From positions 161,131,452 through 161,195,451 of the forward strand of contig BTPG01000007.1 of NCBI GenBank assembly GCA_036245525.1: a stretch of 64,000 nucleotides of DNA. Direction: 5' to 3'. Position numbers and translations under genes: made by a program. A model generated the notes under the pieces. It was not told the DNA's origin. It worked only from the letters and a program-made list of their open reading frames with translations, and searched no databases. Below, piece by piece: positions 36,601 to 48,600 of this stretch. How positions within the stretch are numbered: position 1 is the first letter of the stretch; every line of letters begins with the position of its first letter. Source of the stretch: Semisulcospira habei (taxonomy: Eukaryota; Mollusca; Gastropoda; Semisulcospiridae).

Positions 36601-39600
36601 AGGGATCATTGTGTACAGCAAAGCCACTGGGGAACCACGCGAGTGAGCTGTACCAACATCCCTGAGTAGCTTCCCTTTCGCTGAGTAGCTTCCCTTACCT
36701 CATACGGGCACGTGCGCAGTGTCACCAGTTTCGCTCTTAGCTTACTGGCGGCGAGCGGGGCAGGTGGGAGGGCCCTCCGAGTAATGCCATCGGTAAGTAT
36801 TTTCTCAAAAAAATACATTTTAGAGAAAAATACATTTGTTTCCTCGAAAAACATTACCGGTGGCATTACTTTGTGGAAGAATAACAAAAAGGAGGAGGGC
36901 ACCGCCAATTTACCCTGCCACTGCGGAAGCATTAGTGAAAAAGGCTGGGATCAACACCTCACAATTTTAGCTAAGCATTACCTAAGGCCTCGCGCTGGGA
37001 GGCCCTCGCGCTGGGACCATATGGCGTTGAGGCGCGTCCCCTGGGTGGTGGATAGGGGGTCCCTCGTGAGAGGGGTGCACCGAATGAAATAAGGTGCCAT
37101 GAACCAACATGGTCTAAGGGAAGGTGACCCCGACAGAAAACCCCTGGTCCTCCTAGTAAGGGGGTTGGGCGTGGGGGTAGCTTCCCCACCCTGCAAAAAA
37201 GGAAATAGCTACAAAAATGCCGACGAAAAGACTAACAGTAATTCCTTTCCTGGAGGAGGAAGGTTCTTCTACCAGAAGACTTATGACGTCCTGTGGTGAA
37301 AGCCGGAAGTCTTCGGAAGCCACAGGACCGAGCCGCCTCTCTCTATCCAGGGACACAACCATGGGCACATGGAACATCAAGACCATGTACCAGAGCGGCA
37401 AGGCCGCCCAGATAGCAGCGGAAATGCAAAAGTACAACCTTTCCCTGCTAGGTATCAGTGAAGCCAGATGGACGCAGTCTGGCCAGAAAAGGCTGTTAAG
37501 TGGGGAGATGATTCTGTATTCAGGTCATGAAGAGGAGAATGCCCCCCATACAGAAGGAGTAGCATTCATGCTGTCACCAGTGGCACAGAGAGCGCTGATG
37601 GACTGGGAACCTCTTGGGCCAAGAATTATCACAGCAGCCTTTAGAACCAAGAAAAAGCTCAAGCTGAACGTCATCCAGTGTTATGCGCCCACTAATGACA
37701 GTGATGAGGAAGAGAAACAAGAGTTCTACGACCGACTCCAGAGTGCTGTGGACAAATGTGCGGAGCGAGACATCACCATCATCATGGGCGATTTTAATGC
37801 CAAAATAGGGGAGGACAACACCGGATACGAAGAGGTGATGGGGAGACAGGGACTAGGCTCGGAGATGAGTGAGAACGGGGAGAGGTTTGTAGACTTTTGT
37901 GCTCTAAACCGACTTGTCATTGGAGGCAGCATCTTCCCACACAGAAGAATACACAAAGCAACTTGGGTCTCACCTGACCATACAACTGAGAAGCAAATAG
38001 ACCATATCTGCATTAGCAAGAAATTTAGAAAATCCCTTCAAGATGTTCGAGTGAGGAGGGGAGCAGATGTCGCCTTAGACCACTATCTGCTTATCTTAAG
38101 AATGAAGCTCAAGCTAAAGAAAAGCCGCACAGAGACAACAAGAAGACAGCGCTATAATGTAGGCCTCCTGAGAGAAACTGGAGTTAGAGAAGAGTTCAAA
38201 CTGGTGCTGTCCAACCAGTTTCAAGCGCTACAGGAGCTAGTAAACGAAGAGGAGGCGGCCACCACAGAGCAGCAGTGGAAGGCAGTTAGAGAGGCGCTGA
38301 ACTCAACCTGCAAAGACACTGTAGGGTTCAGGAAACACCATCACAAGGCCTGGCTGTCGGCACAGACCTTGAAGAAGATAGAAGTGAGGAAGCAGAAGAA
38401 AGCAGTTGTCAACAACAGTCGCACGAGAGCAGCCAAAGTAAGGGCACAGGTGGAATACTCGGAAGCCAACCGCGAGGTGAAGGGGAGTATCAGGGCAGAC
38501 AAGAGGGCCTACACAGACAGCCTGGCAGCAGAGGCAGAAAAGGCAGCAGGCAGCGGCAACATGAAACAGCTCTACGACATTACCAGAAGATTGTCGGGCA
38601 AGTATGGCCATACAGAAAGACCAGTAAAAGACAAAGAAGGCAAGCCTATTGCAGACAGAGCAGACCAACTCGACAGATGGGCCGAGTATTTTGAAGAGTT
38701 ACTGAACAGACCTAGCCCACCCGACCCCCCCGACATCCAGCCGGCAGAAACCGACCTACCCATCAGCTGTGACTGACCCAGCCGGGAAGAGATCAGAAGA
38801 GCAGTGGCATTTGTTTTTTCAAAATACATTACCGATGGCATTACTATCTGGGAATACACTCTATTGCCTATAGATTTCAGCAAAATTGTGTGTAGCACAC
38901 AACTGGGGAGGAGACACCGGGGATCCAAGCACTATGACCCCGGGTGGCCTCCCCTTACTACCCTATCCCGGCGAGCACAGGGCGACCTCGTCAGTTTCAC
39001 TCATAGCTCGACCGGGGACGGTCGAGTTTTTGCCTTTCTCTGTTCTACGGGTTTCAGTGGTTTTTGACTGTGGGCTTGAATTGGAGTCTTCGATTCAGCC
39101 CTGGACTCACTACATTCGTGGTTTTTCCTTTGACAATTGGACTCATTGTGAACTGTGCGCCGACCGGTTTTACCGGCTCTGACTTTGTGAGTTCACCCTT
39201 GGCTTGGCCTTGGGGTTCGACAACGCACGTGACTTGTGCCCGGCTGGTTTGTGCAAGGTGGACTTTCTTCGCCGGCGTAGCTGGTTTAGGGCCTTATGGC
39301 TTCTTCTGTGTCGAAGACTTGCCGCCGTGCGGGGACTTCCAGTGGCCGGTTGATGCACTCGACTCTTGCTTGCCGTGTTCGGGCTGTGCTTCGGACGGCA
39401 CGTGTGATGGTGGCGCCGCTTGGACGGAAGACCGGTGTTCGCGCAGGTGGGACTTCTTCAGGCGTGACCGGTCCCCTCGCCCGCTTCGGTCTCCACGGGA
39501 TCCTCCACGGGTGGACGTACTTCCCTCGGCGCATCGGGCTTTCCGGCCCACAGGTAAGTCCCCTTCTTGTACCGTTACCTCGCAGGTTCTCCCTCCCCTC

Positions 39601-42600
39601 TCCGAGTCTTCGGAGCAGGGTAGGCGAGTTTCGGAGTCACGCTCCCCACGCTCTGCTTCGTTAGCGCGTGGCTTGAGCCCATTTTGGTTCCCACTCCCCG
39701 CTCTGCTTCGGGCGAGCGGTCTGGGAGAGATGAGCGTTCGTCGGCCACCCCCGGCTCTAGGTCTCCGGAGCGGGGACGGGTGACGGAACGCAAGCATAAG
39801 AAAGAGAGTAAACGTGATAAGAAATGCTCTTGCTCACGCACCGAGGCTTCGGAACGTGACTCGAGACCGTTAGTAATGCTGCCTCCCCGCTCTGTATTTT
39901 CCGAACGGGCAAGGCATGCTTCGCTTTCTTCCCCCCCCCCCCCCCCGCCCGCCCCGTCTCGCCTGGGCGGGCCCGGGGTGTGGTTGACTCTCGCCCCCCA
40001 CGCTCCGAGGAGTCGGAGCGGGGGTCGCGTGCACATAATGGTCCCCTCCCCGCTTCGCTTCGCCTGAGCGGGCTTGGCGTGACCGTAGACTGTCCCCCCC
40101 CCGTCTCGTATCGACCGGACGGGCCCGGTGTGACTTGGACCCTCGCCCCCCCCCCCCCCCCCCCTCGCTCCGAGGCTTCGGAGCTGGGGCAGCGGGCTCA
40201 TAAATCGTCCCCTCCCCGCTCCGCCTTTCCTGAGCGGGCTTGGCGTGACCCTAGACTGTCCCCCCCCCGCCTCGTATCGACCAGGCGGGCCCGGTGTGAC
40301 ATCGCACGTCCTCCACGGTCCGACACATCGGACGGGGGGCCGCGTGCCCGGTATTTGTCCCCTCCCCGCTCCGCCTTTCCTGAGCGGGCTAGGGGAGACT
40401 ATTGGCGGTTCCCCCCCCCCCCCCTCGCACCGGTTCTCCCGGGCGGGCCAGGGGTGACCAGGCCACTTCCTCGGTATTCCGATCGCGGTTTGTCGCTCAC
40501 GTCGGCTGCCGCGTGCGGATCCCGACTTTGAGGTGGACCGTCGCTTTGCCACGGTCCCTCCGTCGCCGCGGCGCGCCTCTTTGCTTGCGTCGCGGGCGGC
40601 TGCCGCGTCTACCTCGCGCGCGGCGGTGCGGCACTCTCGTAGCCGCTCGCCCCTTTCGTCTTTGCCGCGAGAAGATCAGTTTGGAACGGACGTCCTCAGC
40701 CTTCATCCGTCGGACTCGGCCTCGGCGATCTTCTTGCAGGACTCGGTGGCGGGTTCTCCTTCCCGCCTTTTCCGCTGTCGCGTCGGCCTCCGCCTCGTCA
40801 GACGTTGCCGGCCCTTCGCTCGGATCACAGTCGGTCCACGCTATGGGTGAGGCTTCAAGGCTTATCGCCAAGTCCCTACCGCCCGACGTCTGTCCGCCTT
40901 CGCCTCCTCCGAAGAGACAGGCTTCGGCCATGGTCGACGCGCAGAGGCAAGTCCAGCGCCGCAAGTCCCTCCCGCAAGCCGGCTTCCGGGACCTCACCGA
41001 TGCTTCTCCGCCCAGCTGCGTAACGACGCTTTCGGCGACACGGGATACTTTACCGCCGCTCGATCGCCGGTGGGAATCAACTTAAGCTTCCGCCAGGCCT
41101 AGTACGCTGGACACTCCCAAGCCTTCGCCTTACCTTTTCCAGCGGTGGATGTGGCGGCCTTACTACAGGCGGGCGGCCGCAGGCTCGTCCAGAACTCGTG
41201 GCCTCGGCCTCTCGACAGGATCGCCTCCTTAGCGCGGAACTCGCTGGCGTGCTCAGGTTTGGAACTGGCTACCCAGGCAGCACTGCAGTGCCTACAGGAT
41301 ACGTGGGACCTGGAGGCTCAGTCCCCGCTTCGTGACGTGCAGTCCATCCTGATAGCGGCCAACCGGTCCGCCTACCATTCTTCCGCCACCGCCAGGGCAG
41401 CGGCTGCCAAATGCGACCTCTGGAGGAGGGATACCCTTTTGCGCCTCTGCTCGGACCTTCCCTTGTCAGTGAAGACCCAGCTCCGTCACGCCCCCTTAGG
41501 GGGTCCTCAGCTGTTCGGCGACACTTGGCACACCTTTAAGGAATCTTCCAAGGACTTGTGGCCCAAGCCTGCATCTAACCCAGCCTCGACCCGCTTTCGC
41601 GCCCCCCGCACGGCGGGGGTCGTGCCCAGCGGTCTTTCAGGCCCTCCTTCTCTACAGTCGGATCTTCACGAGGTCGGGCCCGTCCATTCCAGGCTACTCA
41701 GGCCGGCCCCGCCCCTCGCCCTTCTTGGCCCCGCGGTGCCCGTAGATCGGGCCGCGGTCGGGCTCTTTGACTCGCCCCCGCCTCCGCCCCCGCCTCATTA
41801 ATCGGGCCTCCCGTCGGCGGGCGGCTGTCGCTCTTCAGCGATCTTGGAGATCGCTGTTCCCGGACGACCCCTGGATTCTTTCCACCGTTACCGCAGGCCT
41901 GCAACTTTCGTTCCTGTCGCCTCCGCCTCTTCGCTGAGCACCCATGTGGACCCAGGAACCGCTCGACGGCACACAGGCGGACGCTCTGCGCGGGGAAGTG
42001 GCGACCCTCCTCACCAAAGCGGCGACAGAGGTGGTTTTGCGGCAGGACTCTCCGGCGTTCTACAGCCGACTCTTCTAGCCCCCAAACCAGGCGGCAAGTG
42101 GCGTCCAGTTATCGACTTATCAGCTTGGCCCTCGATTCAGGACCTCGATTCAGGATGGCCTCGATTCAGGATGCTTGGCCCCTCGATTCAGGATGGAGAC
42201 GGCCAGGACACTCCGTGCGGCCCTCCGGCCGATGGACTTTGCGATCAGCCTCGATCTGTCAGACGCCTATCTGCACGTCCCGATTCATCCGTCGTTTCGC
42301 CGGTACCTTCGGTTTGACTTGGGGGGATCGTCTACCAGTTTTGCGCCCTTCCTTTCGGCCTCAACATCAGTCCGTGGGTGTTTACAAGACTGCTCGACGC
42401 CGTGATAGCCAATTTCCGTCAGCGCTCCTTGAGCCCGGCCTCCATTTACTTGGACGACCTTCTACTGCGCAACTTGGTCTCCGCAGCCCTCCAGACGGAC
42501 AGGGATGCCCTGCTTTCCCTTCTGCGTCGTCTAGGTTTCCTACTCATTTGGGGAAATCCGATCTTCTCCCTCTCGACGGTTTCTACATCGGGGGATGGAA

Positions 42601-45600
42601 TTCCTGACCGACCTCAACCTTGCCCGCCTGCCTCTGGCCAGGCGACAGAAGATAGTCGACTTAGCGACTTCGATGGGGATGGGATCCTCCTTCACCGCCA
42701 GGGTCTGGCTTCAACTCCTGGGCCTCCTCAGGGCGGCTGCGGACCTGCTTCCCTTGGGCAGACTTTATGCTCGGCCTCTCCAGTTACGTCTCCTTCTTCA
42801 CTGGCGACCCTCGGGCGCTCTGTTGGATCTAGTACCTGTCACGCCTCGGGCTCGTCCTCACCTCGAGAGGTGGGCGGACCTCGCTTGACTGGCTTCGGGG
42901 GTGCCCTACACTCCCCGCCGCCTCGGTGGTCTCTCTGTACAGAGGCGAGCCAGGCCGGCTGGGGCGCGCACCTGTTACCGGATTTCTCTCGGCCTCGGGC
43001 GTTGGCTTCGGGAGCTGTTCGGGAATCACGTCAACTGGCTGGAGCTGAAGGCAGTTGGATTGGCATTCGACGTTGGCAGGAGACCTTGGCCAATCAGGAC
43101 GTCCTCATGCTCTCCGACAACTCGACGGTGGTGGCTTACATACAGAATCAGGGTGGCACTCACTCGCCCTCCCTTTGCATTCTTCGGTGCCACCTTCGCC
43201 TCTGGTGCAGGGATCGAGGCATTGCCCTACGAGCCCGCCACATCCCTGGCCACCTCAACGTGAAGGCGGACGCCCTGTCTCGTCGCGGACAGTTGCTCCA
43301 CACGGAGCGGTCCCTACGCCCGGATATTTTTCGCCTGCTCTGCTCTCACTGGAAAACGCCGCTAGTGGATCTGTTTGCCACCAGATGAAGCAGCCAGCTC
43401 CCGGTCTACGTCTCGCCAGTCCTGGATCCACTCGCTTGGGCAGTGGACGCGCTCCCCATTCCTTGGGTCGGCCTGATTGCTTACGCCTACCCCCCGTCAG
43501 CCCTCGTTCCGAAGGTACTGCGGAAGCTTCTGGGATGCTCGGCGGTCCTCCTGCTGGTGGCCCCCTTCAACTGGACCAAGAGCTGGACCACGGACCTCCT
43601 CGCGCTTGCGACGGACCCTCCTCTGGAGCTTCCTACCCCTTCCACGATGCTCAAGCAGCCCCGTCAGCGGCTTTTCCATCCGTGCCCCGTACGCCTCCGC
43701 CTACACGCTTGGAGGTTGTCCGGCACGCCCGCGCCGCTAGAGGTTCTCGGATGCAGCAGTGGCGGCAATTGCAGCAGCCCGCAGACTCTCTACAAGGAAG
43801 GTGTACGAAGGCACGGAGGGTCTTTCAGACCTGGTGCACCTCCCATGGGCACCCTCCCACTAACCTAGCCTCCCACCAACTGGCGGAGTTCTTCCTGTGG
43901 CTCTTCGACGACCGGGGCTTAGCCCCGGTCGCCATCAAGGGCTACCGCGCTACGTTCGCGGACATCTACCGTCACCGGTGTCTTCCGGACCCAGGCGCCT
44001 GCAAGGATCTGTCGAATTTCTGGCTCACTTTGAACTCCGACGTCCGGTTTCACGTTCCCTAGTACCCCGGTGGGATCTTGCCTGGGTACTGACGTGGTTG
44101 AATACGGACCGGTTGAGCCCCTCCCCTTGGCTCGGTTATCAGACTTGACCCGGAAAACCTGTTTCCTTCTGGCTCTCGTTACTGCGTCCCGAGTCAGCGA
44201 GCTTCACGCGCTCTCGATGCTCCCAGCCTGTTTGCGGTTCGTTCCGACGGCTCTGCGCAGAGGCTCTCCGATCCGTCCTTCCTGGCCAAGAACCGCCGCC
44301 CGCGGCGGCTCCTCAGGTGCTAACGATACGGCCCCTCTGTGGAGCGGACCTCTCCCCTGGATCGCGGCAACAGGACCCGGTGCGGGCGCTAAAGATTTAC
44401 CTGCGCCGCTCTCAGCCGCAGCGCCGGGGGCGCTCGCGCCTCTTCTTACCTTGTCCGCGGGCAGACGCCACATCTCGGCCCAGATCGTGTCATCCTGGCT
44501 GCGGTGGGTGATTAGGTCAGACTACCTAGACCTCTCCCCACGCGGCGCTGAGCCTTTACAAATCCGGGCGCATGAAGTGAGAGCAGTAGCCACCAGTCTA
44601 GCCCTGGACCGCAACTGCTCGGTCAAAGATATTTTGGCAGCGGGTGGCTGGCGCTCAGACTCCACTTTCGCACGCTTCTACCTTAAGAGACCTATCCGGC
44701 TGACTTGACTCCCTGGCACGGGTGGGCGACATCTCCGCGGCCCAGCACTCCCTCCGAGCGCTGCTGGCGTCTTAGGCACATCATAGCTGAAATCGTCGGG
44801 AGTTCTCTCTCGAGGGGGCCGGCGGAGTGGTTGGGTTGTGGTTAGATACGGCACCCTCCGCCTGTTCGCCATTCTCCCAGATAGTAATGCCATCGGTAAT
44901 GTATTTTGAAAAAACAAATGAATTTTTTTTCTAAAATGTATTTTTTTGAAAAATACTTACCGATGGCATTACTCGAATGGCCCTCCCGCCTGCCCCGCTT
45001 GCCTCTTGTGGCTATGTGTGAAACTGACGAGGTCGCCCTGTGCTCGCCGGGATAGGGTAGTAAGGGGAGGCCACCCGGGGTCATAGTGCTTGGATCCCCG
45101 GTGTCTCCTCCCCAGTTGTGTGCTACACACAATTTTGCTGAAATCTATAGGCAATAGAGTGTATTCCCAGATAGTAATGCCATCGGTAAGTATTTTTCAA
45201 AAAAATACATTTTAGAAAAAAAATTCATTTTTGAAGAATGGCAAAGCAGCAGAGCCAGATGGCATCCCAGCGGAGTCTCTGAAAGCAGACCTAGAGACAA
45301 CAGTGGAGATGCTGTACCCACTGTTTGGAAAGATCTGGGAAGAGGAGGTGATGCCGGCTGACTGGAAGGAGGGGTACCTAATCAAGCTTCCCAAGAAAGG
45401 CGACCTCAGCAAGTGTTCCAACTACAAAGGAATCACCTTGCTGTCAGTACCAGGAAAGGTCTTCAACATGATCATCCTAGAGAGAATGAAGAGCTCCGTT
45501 GACCCCCAACTTAGAGACCAGCAAGCAGGATTCAGGAAGAACCGATCATGTACAGACCAGATCGCCACTCTCTGCATCATCGTGGAACAGTCTCTGGAGT

Positions 45601-48600
45601 GGAGCTCCCCGCTGTATGTCAACTTTGTGGATTATGAGAAAGCATTTGACAGTGTAGACCGAGAGACTCCTGTGGAAACTCCTACGACACTACGGTGTAC
45701 CCACAAAGCTCGTCCGCCTGATCAAGAGCAGCTATGATGGCATGACATGTCGCGTGATCCACGAAGGGCAGTTCCCCAGGGAGCCCCAGGTCAGAACTGG
45801 TGTCAGGCAGGGGTGTCTGCTGTCTCCGTTCCTCTTCCTACTGGCCATAGACTGGGTCATGAAGATGACCACAGAGCACAGACGAAGTGGAATACAGTGG
45901 ACACTGTGGACACAGATTGACGACCTCGATTTTGCAGACAACTTGGCATTACTGTCCCACACTCATCAACAAATGCAGGACAAGACCACGGGGCTTGCTG
46001 ACATCTCGTCCCAAGTGGGCCTCACCATTCACAAACAGAAAACAAAGACAATGAGGCTGAACGCAACCAGGGAAGAACCAGTCTTGCTTGCTGGCACCCC
46101 GTTGGAGGAGGTGGAGTCCTTCACCTATCTCGGGAGCATCATAGACAAAAAAGGCGGCACTGATGCAGATGTCAGAGCACGAATCGGTAAAGCCAGAGCA
46201 GCCTTTCTCCAGTTGAAAAAAGTGTGGAGTTCCAGAGAGCTGTCACAACACACCAAAGTCCGGATTTTCAACTCCAATGGAAAAGCAGTTCTCCTATATG
46301 GAGCAGAGACTTGGAGATTGACAAAAACCACAGTCAACAGAGTACAGACCTTCATGAACTGTTGCCTTAGAAGAATTTTGAAAATCCACTGGCCAGAGAA
46401 GATCAGCAACGTCAGACTCTGGGAGAGAACAGAGCAGATAACAGCTGAGAATGAAATTGGGCGAAGAAGATGGGGATGGATCGGTCACAGTCTGAGAAAG
46501 CCAGCTTCCAGTATCACTAGGCAGGCATTGTCATGGAACCCCCAGGGAAAGAGGAAAAGAGGTAGGCCGAGAAACTCCTGGCGTCGAGACCTCCAAGCAG
46601 ACATCAAGAGACTGGGAACCATCTGGAGTGGAATCGAAGGAGAAGCACAGGACAGGAGTTGCTGGAGGTCTCTCGTCGACGGCCTATACCCGGGTAGGGG
46701 TGACAGGCTTAAGTAAGTAATTACCTAAGGCACCTGGCACGCCAGTAGGGAGTGTTCAGCCGCCGAGACGTCACCCACCAGGGCCAGGTTGTCCCGCTGG
46801 CTTGAGAGGTCGTGCAGATAGAAACGGGCAAAGGTGGATTCTGCTCTCCATCCTATTGCAGCAACAATGTCCCTTACTGCGCAGTTGCGGTCAAAGGCGA
46901 GGCTGGTCGAGACAGCTCTGACTTCGTGCGCCTGAATTCACATCCGCTTGGCCCCTGCGGGGGAGAGGTCCTCGAAAGCGGAACAGATGACCCACCACAA
47001 CCATGAAGAGATAGTCTGCGCTGTAATGTCAGCCCTGCCACGATACAAGGGCAGAAAAAGGCGGGATCGGCCTCCCCCGAAAGGTTTCGTCCTTCAAAGG
47101 TAAATCTTTAAGGCCCGGACAGGGTCCTGTTGGCGAGACTCCTGGGACTGCAAAGCGTCCGGTAATGACCGGAGGTTGATCACTTGTGCCCTGGCTGAGG
47201 GGAGTCTGTTCTTGACAAGAAAGGCCGGGTTTGTTAGGAGCTGCATGGAGCCATCTGTCCTGAACTGCAGGCAGGCAGGCTCTATGGAGAGGGCATGCAG
47301 TTCGCTAACTCGCACTGCTATGGCGAGTGCAAGGAGGAAGCAAGTCTTCCTGGTAACGTCAGCCAGACGGGCAAAGGCTCAAAGCGCTCAGAGTTGAGCC
47401 AAGTGAGCACCCAGGGAAGGACCCAGCGAGGCACCAGTGAGCGCGGAACCGGACGACAGAGCTCAAAATGGGCCATCAGGTCCGAAAGATCCTTGCACGC
47501 GCCTGGGTCGCTACGCCCCAAGTGTCAATATGTGTCGGCGATCATAGCCAGGTAGCCCCGGATGGTGATGGGCGCCAAATGCTGGACCTTAAAAAGCCAT
47601 AAGAAGAATTCGACCAGGCACGGCATAGTCAGCGTCGTGGGGGAAAAGCGTCAAGTCGCACACCAGGACTGGAGGACGCGCCACTTCCCTTCGTACACTC
47701 TGCGGGTGGAGGGTCTGCGGGCTGCAGCGATAGCTTCCACTGCTACATGCGAGTGACCTTGAGCCGCGAGGGCTGCCCGCACAACCGCCAGGCATGTAAG
47801 GCTAGCCTCTCCGGGCACGGGTGGAAGAGGGCTTGTCGGGGCTGTTTCAATATTGTGCGAGGCGACGGAAGCGTCACGGGGGGTGGGGGGGGGGGGGGGC
47901 TCTGTGGCGAGGCTTAACAGGTCGGTTGTCCAGCTCTTGGCCCAGTTGAACGGAGCGACCAGGAGGAGGACCGCATTGCACCCCCAGAGCTTCTGAATGA
48001 TCTTGGGGATCAGAACTGTGGGGAGATAGGCTTAGGCCACGAAGCCGTCCCAGGGAATGGACAGGGCGTCCACGCCCCAAGCGAGGGGGTCCGGGATGGG
48101 AGACACAAAGACGGGTAGTTGTCTGTTCCACCTCGTCACGAAAAGGTCGATCGAGGGAGTCTCCCAGCGGGGACAAACCATCTTGAAAATCTTCCGGCTG
48201 AGGGACCACTTGGTGTGGAGGGGCTGGCCCCAATGGGATAGGGAGTCCGCCAACACGTTCAGGTGTACTGGGATGTGGCGAGCCTTGATAGAGATCCCGC
48301 GGTTCCGGCACCAAAACACCAACTGGTAAAGGAGCATGCAAAGAGGAGGCGAGCGCGTCCCTCCCATCTTCTGGATGTACGAAACCACCATCGAGTTGTC
48401 GGACAGTACTAACACGTCTTGGCCCTGGAGCGGAGATTCCCAGTGACGGAGAGCCAACCAGACCGTCTAAGGCCGCACACACATCGGACTCAGGAGTGCC
48501 ACGGGCGGGAGGGGAGTAGCCGCGGGGCGAAGAGGGGGGAGGGGAAAAGGCCGCCTCTTCACGCTCAGAAGAGTAAGAGCGGTCGCTAGGGGACCACAAG

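Larger units (their letters stand above)
38810..45230 (+). mobile_element. DIRS-type retrotransposon, copy E (full length, frameshifted)
   Basis: TTT cores at 38810-38812 and 45228-45230. It interrupts the LINE coding frame: GTGGCA-TTT on the left and TTT-TTGAAG on the right, so removing one core plus the element restores A-V-A-F-L-K-N-G. The inverted repeats (38810-39002 and 45011-45230) share GGGGATCCAAGCACTATGAC and GGCGACCTCGTCAGTTTCAC or their inverses. The internal complementary region is at 44880-44972. All domains from gag to recombinase are recognisable but broken by frameshifts and stops. GC content is very high and there are long C runs in gag. Confidence 0.94.
37217..46716 (+). 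pseudogene. LINE endonuclease/reverse transcriptase, split and inactivated
   Basis: Endonuclease part: [20 protein letters not shown] at 37361, [49 protein letters not shown] and the DVALDHYLL box. A TGA at 38774-38776 follows DLPISCD. The reading then continues [12 protein letters not shown] up to the DIRS insertion and resumes exactly at 45231 with [20 protein letters not shown] part: [48 protein letters not shown], then one extra base near 45667 changes frame. It continues [15 protein letters not shown], then [13 protein letters not shown] where the usual FADD has become FADN, and the C-terminal [15 protein letters not shown] and [12 protein letters not shown]. Lesions: one stop, one frameshift, one catalytic Asp-to-Asn change, one 6.4-kb insertion. 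Confidence 0.88.
36989..46719 (+). mobile_element. APE-type LINE (RTE-like), interrupted by DIRS copy E
   Basis: Flanked by the 12-bp duplication ATTACCTAAGGC inside DIRS copy D, and ending in the short repeat TTAAGTAAGTAA instead of poly-A, as often in RTE-type LINEs. The 5' part (36989-37216) is a non-coding leader with TGGCGTTGAGGCGCGTCCCC and a short CTCGCGCTGGGA duplication. The single protein frame has an apurinic endonuclease and reverse transcriptase, without a separate gag frame. DIRS copy E (38810-45230) sits inside the coding sequence. Clade assignment is from general resemblance. Confidence 0.88.

Noticed and set aside
39575..40552. 325-codon minus-strand frame in DIRS copy E
   Set aside because: It is antisense to the GC-rich gag repeats, with [12 protein letters not shown] repeats caused by the DNA repeats and no conservation in other copies.
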